A DNA stretch of 28,604 bases from positions 1 to 28,604 of the forward strand of contig PXYR01000004.1 in the NCBI GenBank assembly GCA_003023665.1. The letters run 5' to 3'. The notes beneath the pieces are model-generated. The model was given only the letters and a program-made list of their open reading frames with translations, did no database searches and was not told the origin of the DNA. Numbering within the stretch: the stretch's first letter is position 1; each line of letters starts with the position of its first letter. Shown one piece after another: positions 23,432 to 28,604 of the stretch. The position numbers were made by a program, and so were the translations under genes. This DNA comes from Bacteroidota bacterium. GTDB lineage: Bacteria > Bacteroidota > Bacteroidia > Flavobacteriales > Schleiferiaceae.

Positions 23432-24946
23432 TTAATATCCAGGGTTCTGGGTTAATACTCCTTGACTTGCATCAATTTCTTGCTGCGGTATTGGCAAATA
23501 TTTGTGAATCGACTGAACAAATCCTTGTCCTCCCAATACTTGCTCTGCCTTACCGGTTCTTAACAAATCAAAGAACCTATGACCTTCCGTTGCCAATTCA
23601 AATCGTCTCTCTGTGTAAATATCTTCTAATAGCTGAGAGCCTGAGCTACTTACAGGAGGAAGTCCTACACGGTTTCTTACTTCATTCAAATAAGTGCGAG
23701 CAGTTCCCTCCGATCCATTACTGCGAACTAAACCTTCCGCTGCCATTAATAAAACATCTGCATAACGAATCTCACGGATGTTATTTCCCCAATTTAAAGC
23801 AGGGTCGCCATCAGGTGCAACATTATCAGCTAAAGGTGCGTATTTACGCATGAAGTATCCAGTATTTTGATATCCCGGAGTATATGAGGCACCAGGAATA
23901 GTGCTCGCGTCAATGATTGTTTGACTATATCTTGGATCACCTAACATATCCGATTGCAATTCCGTTGATACCGGACAGAAGCTCCAGCCGGTGGCATAGG
24001 TAGGGCCATTATAGTCACGCATTCCTATGAATTGTACGCCAACATTACCTTCACCGCCTCCCCAGCCAAATGAACCCCAATCAGAAGTAGAGTTCTCACT
24101 GTAAGTGATTTCAAAAACGCTCTCTGATGACCATTCGCCGTCCTTCGACCAAATATCACCATAGCTACTCAACAAAGAATACTCGCCAGACTGAATGACT
24201 GATTCACAAAGAGAAGCCACTTGATCCATTTTAGATTCGTCATTTTCAAACAATAAAACACGAGCAAGAAGTGCTTCTGCAGCACCTTTTGTTACACGAC
24301 CTAATTGATTTTCGCTTACTGATACTGGTAAATCGTCAATAGCTGCCTCTAAATCAGAAATAATCAATGGATATACCGATTCAGGGCCCACTTGATCTAT
24401 TGTGAAGTACTCCTCAGCACCTAAAGTGTGATCTATAAATGGTACGTTTCCAAAAAGACGAACAAGATCAAAATAAAATTTTGCTCGAAGGAATTTAGCC
24501 TCTGCTTTCGTACGGACTCTGAATGGCTCTGAAGCATCTTCAATTCCATCAATTCGCTCTAAATAAAGGTTAGCACGATAAATCCCCTTGTAACACTTTT
24601 GCCAAAAGCCTCTTTGTGGCCCAAGGTTAGGAGTAAGCGTAAAATTATCATACGCTACCCATGAAGGCTGATCAGAAGCATCACTTCCGCCTGCATAGGT
24701 ATCATCAGAGGCAACATTCTGTAAAAAACGGAACATCGTAAAGCCCCATTGATCATTCCATTGTAATACGTCATAAACGCTAACCAAGGCTTCAAATGCC
24801 TGGTCTTGTGTCTGGTAATAGTTTACCTCAAGTACACGACCTACAGGACGAGTATCTAGAAAATCTTTAGAACAAGACCCTAACACAAGTGCAAATGCGA
24901 GCGAGAGGCTGATCCAAAAACTATTTGTTTTATTCAACTTATTCAT
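23432..24946 (-). CDS. susD: SusD/RagB-family outer-membrane glycan-capture lipoprotein
   Basis: Surface lipoprotein that captures oligosaccharides and closes like a lid on the SusC transporter; 504 residues, normal length. The lipoprotein signal peptide ends at Cys25 (FALVLGSC). The SusD N-terminal hallmark CSKDFLDTRPVGRVLEVNYYQTQDQAFEALVSVYD is followed by tetratricopeptide-type helices (RTKAEAKFLRAKFYFDLVRLFGNVPF). The C-terminal RagB/SusD signature has IREIRYADVLLMAAEGLVRSNG and YTERRFELATEGHRFFDLLRTGKA. It lies 9 nt after susC. The neighbouring GH16 gene points to beta-1,3-glucan oligosaccharides as ligands. Confidence 0.97.
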   Translation of the reverse strand: MNKLNKTNSFWISLSLAFALVLGSCSKDFLDTRPVGRVLEVNYYQTQDQAFEALVSVYDVLQWNDQWGFTMFRFLQNVASDDTYAGGSDASDQPSWVAYDNFTLTPNLGPQRGFWQKCYKGIYRANLYLERIDGIEDASEPFRVRTKAEAKFLRAKFYFDLVRLFGNVPFIDHTLGAEEYFTIDQVGPESVYPLIISDLEAAIDDLPVSVSENQLGRVTKGAAEALLARVLLFENDESKMDQVASLCESVIQSGEYSLLSSYGDIWSKDGEWSSESVFEITYSENSTSDWGSFGWGGGEGNVGVQFIGMRDYNGPTYATGWSFCPVSTELQSDMLGDPRYSQTIIDASTIPGASYTPGYQNTGYFMRKYAPLADNVAPDGDPALNWGNNIREIRYADVLLMAAEGLVRSNGSEGTARTYLNEVRNRVGLPPVSSSGSQLLEDIYTERRFELATEGHRFFDLLRTGKAEQVLGGQGFVQSIHKYLPIPQQEIDASQGVLTQNPGY

Positions 24947-24955
24947 GTCTTATTA

Positions 24956-27900
24956 TTATTTAAATGTGATGTTCAAACCAATCGTATTCACGCGAGCTTG
25001 AGGGTATATACCTCTATCAATACCCATACCAGCACCAATCTCCGGATCAAAACCGCTATACTTGGTGAAGGTGAGTAGGTTGGTTCCCGCATAGTAAATA
25101 CGCATTTTGCCAACTCCAATTTTCTCAGCGAATCCACCTGAAATATTGTAACCGACCTGCAAAGACTTCAAACGGAAGAAACTCCCGTCTTCAACATAGA
25201 AATCAGAACTACGCGCAAAGTTTCTATTACGATCATCAAATGTTAGACGTGGATGTGTATTGGAAGTACCTTCTCCTGTCCATCTATCAATTGCTGTAGC
25301 TGGCATATTAGCGGTTGGCAAGTCATAACGACGCGAAGCATTGTAAATGTCGTTTCCAAAAACTCCTTGACCGAATACATTCAAATCCCAGTTTTTATAT
25401 CTCACATCAATTGTAATACCTGCCGTCCAATCCGGTGTAGGATTTCCAATCATGGTTCTATCGTCTGCTGTGATTTCTCCATCACCATTCAAATCCTTGA
25501 ATTTGAAATCACCTGGCTTGGCCAAAGGCTGTATCGTATCTCCATTATTTGAAGTATAACCGTAAACCTCATCCATGTTTTGGAAAATACCATCTGTTTG
25601 ATAACCGAATAAGTAACCAATTGGGAGACCTTCTGTAATACGTGTGATCTCAATTCCTTGAGTACCCCAACCAGCACCAGTTAAGTAACCTGCATCATTA
25701 CCAATGAGAACAACTTCATTTTTGATGAAACTTAAGTTACCGCTTACACCAAAAGAAAAGTTCTTGCTGTATGTACGATCGTATCCAAATTCCATGTCTA
25801 TACCTTGGTTTAACATAGAACCTACGTTGGCAGTTGACGGATCGTTACCAATGTATGATGGAAGTGGTGGACGTGTTTTCATATCGTTAGTCTTACGATT
25901 GAATACATCAAATCCGAATGTCAAGTAATCGTAAGCGCGAATTTCAGCACCAATGTTTAATTGTGCTACACTTTCCCAGCGTAAATCTGGGTTTGCCACC
26001 TGTGCTAACGTAGTTCCGTTTGTCAATACCTCGTTTCTACCAAAAGTATATGAACGGCCACCAATAATAGTTGAGGCATACTCTAGAGAACCAGCGGCAT
26101 CACTACCGTTAAGACCGTAACCTGCCTTAAGTTTCAATTGGTTCACGTTGTCATAAACCCAGAAATCTTCTTTATGTAAGTTCCATCCTGCAGAAATAGA
26201 TGGGAAATATCCCCAACGGTAATTTTGTCCAAATCGTGAAGAAGCATCAGCTCTCAAAACAGCCGTTGCAACGTACTTACCGTCGTAATCGTAATTCGCA
26301 CGAGCGAAGTAAGACTCAATCGCATAACGCTCCCATTTTCCACCGTAAATTTGCTCTGAATCTTCATTTCTACCATAATCTATGGTTGCATCTTGGAAAT
26401 CTTGAGTTGGAACATCTCGCTTGTTTCCGCCTATGTATCTACCATTTACTGCTTGGGCACTGTGTCCTGCCAAATAGCTCATATTGTGCTTACCCTTTGA
26501 GTGGCTGTAAGTCACAGTATTATCCCAAATCCATGTAAAGCCTCTATTGAAACTTGAATACACATTGTTCGTATCCAACAAGTTGGTTGCATTCAAATAA
26601 TGAGAAGGCGTAAATCCATCACTACCCCAGAAAGCTAAATCGATACCCATACTTGATCTTACCTTCAAGCGAGGTAATACCTCAAATTCTGCATAAGTGT
26701 TATTGACTATCTTATCTGCCCAGCCGTAATTGTTGATTATGCTGTATGCGGCAACTGGATTAAGGATTTCAGAAGTCACTCTATTAGAAATACCATAAAT
26801 ACCGCCCGCATCTCTTACCAGGTTTCCTCTAAGAACTCCACCTGAAGAATATGGAGCAGAGGCTAAAATTGTAGGGTCCGTCTCGTATAATGGAGTAATT
26901 GGATCAATATTTAATGCTCGACCTAATGGTGATCCCCATTCTGTGTTTTCTGCCACCCCATTACTTTGATTGTGGGTGTAAGCAACGTTCCAACCAACAG
27001 TTAAGCGGTCATTGACGTTTGTAATGGTGTTTAATCTAGCTGCTAAACGCTCGTAGTATGATTTCCCCTCTGCAACAATACCCTCTTGGTTAAAGTTGCT
27101 TACGGAAGCGTAATATGAACCCTTATTTGTGGCACCTGCAATACTTACGTCACTACTACGCATAATTGCGTTTGGATTAAACACATGACTTTGCCAGTTG
27201 GTCCCATCTCCATAGGATGCCGGGTTGTCGTATAATTTTGGTTGTCCAGCTGCGGCGGACATTTCATTCATAATGGTAGCATACTCCGTAGCGTTCAATA
27301 ATGGAATGGTTTTCCAAGGATTCTGAACACCTGTATATGAGGTCACTTTAACCTCCATACCTTTTATTTTGGATCCATTCTTAGTGGTTACAATGATAAC
27401 TCCATTAGCACCCCTTGCTCCATATATTGCGGCTGACGCTGCATCCTTTAGAACTTCAATGGTTTCAATATCTCCTGGATTCAAGAAATCTATTCCACCG
27501 CCTATGATCACACCGTCCACTACGAATAGAGGGTCAGAGCCATTAATTGATGACGTTCCTCTAATGCGTATCATTGAACCTGATCCCGGTTGACCGGAAC
27601 TTTGAACCACGGTTACCCCCGAAGTTCTACCCTGCAATGCAGTTTCAATTCTAGGTAATTGTAAATCCTCTAAATCCTCTGATTTTACGGAAGAAATGGC
27701 ACCAGTTACATTTGATTTCTTCTGAACACCATATCCTACAACAACTACTTCATCTAGAGTCGAACCGGCTTGGTCATAAGAAAGTTTAATTGAAATGTTT
27801 TTTTCATCACCCAATAGAATCGTTTTGGAAACGTATCCCACGAATGATATTTGAGCTTCAGCACCCTTTTGGGCATCTAAGGACCAACGTCCATCCATGT

Positions 27901-28063
27901 CTGTCATGGCTGAATTTTGTCCTGATGTAATTACAGCTCCCGGTAGAGGTGAGTTGTCTGCCGCATCCAATACTACCCCCTTATATTGTGCATTCATTGA
28001 CAAAGATGAAAGCACAAGAACAAAGGCTGCAGCCAGCGACTTGATGTGTTTGTTGTTAATCAT
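24956..28063 (-). CDS. susC: SusC/RagA-family TonB-dependent outer-membrane oligosaccharide importer
   Basis: TonB-dependent transporter that imports glycan fragments across the outer membrane; 1035 residues, first gene of the operon. A signal peptide (ending LSSLSMNAQ) leads to a carboxypeptidase-regulatory-like domain (about 27-102, YKGVVLDAADNSPLPGAVI). The SusC linker LDEVVVVGYGVQKKSNVTGA and the TonB plug (about 110-230, with DPLFVVDGVIIGG and IETIEVLKDAASAAIYGARGANGVIIVTTK) follow. A C-terminal 22-strand barrel ends in Phe-Lys (GLNITFK). There is no anti-sigma-interacting N-terminal extension, so control is by a DNA-binding regulator and not an ECF sigma/anti-sigma pair. A 22-bp tandem repeat lies 76-97 bases upstream of the start. 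Confidence 0.97.
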   Translation of the reverse strand: MINNKHIKSLAAAFVLVLSSLSMNAQYKGVVLDAADNSPLPGAVITSGQNSAMTDMDGRWSLDAQKGAEAQISFVGYVSKTILLGDEKNISIKLSYDQAGSTLDEVVVVGYGVQKKSNVTGAISSVKSEDLEDLQLPRIETALQGRTSGVTVVQSSGQPGSGSMIRIRGTSSINGSDPLFVVDGVIIGGGIDFLNPGDIETIEVLKDAASAAIYGARGANGVIIVTTKNGSKIKGMEVKVTSYTGVQNPWKTIPLLNATEYATIMNEMSAAAGQPKLYDNPASYGDGTNWQSHVFNPNAIMRSSDVSIAGATNKGSYYASVSNFNQEGIVAEGKSYYERLAARLNTITNVNDRLTVGWNVAYTHNQSNGVAENTEWGSPLGRALNIDPITPLYETDPTILASAPYSSGGVLRGNLVRDAGGIYGISNRVTSEILNPVAAYSIINNYGWADKIVNNTYAEFEVLPRLKVRSSMGIDLAFWGSDGFTPSHYLNATNLLDTNNVYSSFNRGFTWIWDNTVTYSHSKGKHNMSYLAGHSAQAVNGRYIGGNKRDVPTQDFQDATIDYGRNEDSEQIYGGKWERYAIESYFARANYDYDGKYVATAVLRADASSRFGQNYRWGYFPSISAGWNLHKEDFWVYDNVNQLKLKAGYGLNGSDAAGSLEYASTIIGGRSYTFGRNEVLTNGTTLAQVANPDLRWESVAQLNIGAEIRAYDYLTFGFDVFNRKTNDMKTRPPLPSYIGNDPSTANVGSMLNQGIDMEFGYDRTYSKNFSFGVSGNLSFIKNEVVLIGNDAGYLTGAGWGTQGIEITRITEGLPIGYLFGYQTDGIFQNMDEVYGYTSNNGDTIQPLAKPGDFKFKDLNGDGEITADDRTMIGNPTPDWTAGITIDVRYKNWDLNVFGQGVFGNDIYNASRRYDLPTANMPATAIDRWTGEGTSNTHPRLTFDDRNRNFARSSDFYVEDGSFFRLKSLQVGYNISGGFAEKIGVGKMRIYYAGTNLLTFTKYSGFDPEIGAGMGIDRGIYPQARVNTIGLNITFK

Positions 28064-28111
28064 GATCGAGCTTTAAGATTTATGAAATGTTCGATGTACA
28101 CTCAAAAGTCT

Positions 28112-28119
28112 AAAACATA
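28112..28119 (-). promoter_or_regulatory. Possible -7 element of the susC promoter
   Basis: On the minus strand this reads TATGTTTT, one mismatch from the Bacteroidota -7 consensus TAnnTTTG. It sits about 50 bases before the susC ATG and 20 bases downstream of the tandem repeat. No clear -33 TTTG lies at the right distance, which would fit an activator-dependent promoter. This is a weak call. Confidence 0.3.
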
Positions 28120-28138
28120 TTCTACATGACGTGTCTAG

Positions 28139-28160
28139 AAAACCGGACAAAAACCGGACA
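28139..28160. repeat. Perfect 11-bp tandem repeat upstream of susC (candidate activator site)
   Basis: AAAACCGGACA occurs twice back to back with no mismatch (28139-28149 and 28150-28160). The 11-bp period is about one helical turn, so both copies face the same side of the DNA. The location, 76-97 bases upstream of the susC start, is where an activator would bind. A related pair, CCGGACA twice with a 9-bp period, is found at 20217-20232 inside the start of the regulator gene. Confidence 0.75.
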
Positions 28161-28234
28161 GCACCCGCTAAACACATCGCTAAGCTAGTATTTATAGGAT
28201 TTCGCATTTGTGGACCTCATGTTATTTACCTGAT

Positions 28235-28597
28235 TTACAACGCCAAATCATCTAAATCTCGGCGGTCCTTTTTTGTGGGTCTTCCTAGCCCTTTTTTACG
28301 TGTAACATTCCTCGCTAAGCGAAGAAATTCCCTTTTTTGAATTTCTTGATCGCAGGTAATGTCTTTAATTAAATCGACTAGAAGCTTCGCGGCTACTCTA
28401 TTTTTCGGTATGTCAATAATCTTTATTGCTTCATCAAACCCGTGTCTCTTAATGGTAATTTCTTCCCCTTGCTTAACTTCACGACTTGCCTTTACACGCG
28501 CCCCTGCAATCAAGACTTTTCCGGAACGCACCGCTTCACTAGAATTACTGCGCGTTTTGAACAATCTTACGCACCAAAGAAATTTGTCTATTCGCAT
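28235..28597 (-). CDS. hslR: S4-domain RNA-binding protein, Hsp15 type
   Basis: Small RNA-binding protein, 120 residues. The N-terminal S4 domain (about 1-60) reads MRIDKFLWCVRLFKTRSN, then EAVRSGKVLIAGARVKASREVKQGEEI. The C-terminal tail is Lys/Arg-rich (NVTRKKGLGRPTKKDRR), as in Hsp15. E. coli Hsp15 binds stalled 50S subunits that carry nascent-chain tRNA and helps recycle them; the same role is inferred here. The length matches the family. It is followed by 171 bp before the susC start. No convincing terminator is seen in that gap, so some read-through toward susC is possible. The ATG at 28597 is close to the window edge and upstream context is not available. Confidence 0.9.
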   Translation of the reverse strand: MRIDKFLWCVRLFKTRSNSSEAVRSGKVLIAGARVKASREVKQGEEITIKRHGFDEAIKIIDIPKNRVAAKLLVDLIKDITCDQEIQKREFLRLARNVTRKKGLGRPTKKDRRDLDDLAL

Positions 28598-28604
28598 ACC
28601 AACA

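Noticed and set aside
24956..28063. Sus-like operon for starch
   Set aside because: No GH13, GH97 or other amylase gene is present; the operon carries a GH16 enzyme with a laminarinase signature.
28131..28340. Small plus-strand frame overlapping the Hsp15 gene and the susC upstream region
   Set aside because: Composition is not protein-like, and it runs antisense across a conserved gene and over the tandem repeat.
1..28604. CRISPR array, insertion sequence, tRNA or integration site
   Set aside because: Reading both strands showed no regularly spaced repeats, transposase or integrase genes, or cloverleaf-like sequences.

Overview
The window looks like chromosomal DNA from a marine, photoheterotrophic member of the Bacteroidota, most likely Flavobacteriales. 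The reasons are a SusC/SusD pair, type IX secretion (T9SS) C-terminal sorting domains, starts without Shine-Dalgarno sequences, AT-rich spacers, and a flavobacterial-type proteorhodopsin with Met at the spectral-tuning position. No tRNA, rRNA, insertion sequence, phage gene or CRISPR array was seen, and no gene-free stretch exceeds 300 bases.

Layout from left to right. (1) 1-5230, minus strand: a four-gene tripartite efflux operon reading marR, membrane-fusion protein, RND pump, TolC-like outer-membrane channel (cut by the window edge). It has overlapping or nearly abutting genes and a palindromic candidate operator upstream of marR. (2) 5473-8307, minus: polA with both exonuclease domains intact, followed by candidate hairpin terminators. 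(3) 8387-9643, plus: a membrane-anchored metallophosphoesterase. (4) 9640-12660: a phototrophy island. A single minus-strand gene fuses a lycopene beta-cyclase (CrtY) to a Brp/Blh beta-carotene 15,15'-dioxygenase. It is divergent from a proton-pumping green proteorhodopsin gene that ends in a strong terminator. The fusion would convert lycopene to beta-carotene and then to retinal, and the divergent gene encodes the opsin that uses retinal. (5) 12720-14597, plus: a secreted M61-family metallopeptidase. (6) 14599-28063, minus: a beta-glucan (probably laminarin) utilisation region. It holds a five-gene operon susC-susD-PKD lipoprotein-GH16 lipoprotein-secreted T9SS protein, then a membrane-spanning propeller/LuxR-type regulator, then a secreted GH5 enzyme with two CBM6-like modules. 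(7) 28235-28597, minus: an Hsp15-type S4 RNA-binding protein.

The picture is an organism that harvests algal beta-glucan at its surface and supplements its energy with light. The most notable item is the CrtY-Blh fusion beside the opsin. Next are a perfect 22-bp tandem repeat upstream of susC, a terminator placed 19 nt before the regulator's start codon, and a rhodopsin with Gly at the position that opens a carotenoid-antenna fenestration. Novelty cannot be judged without database searches.
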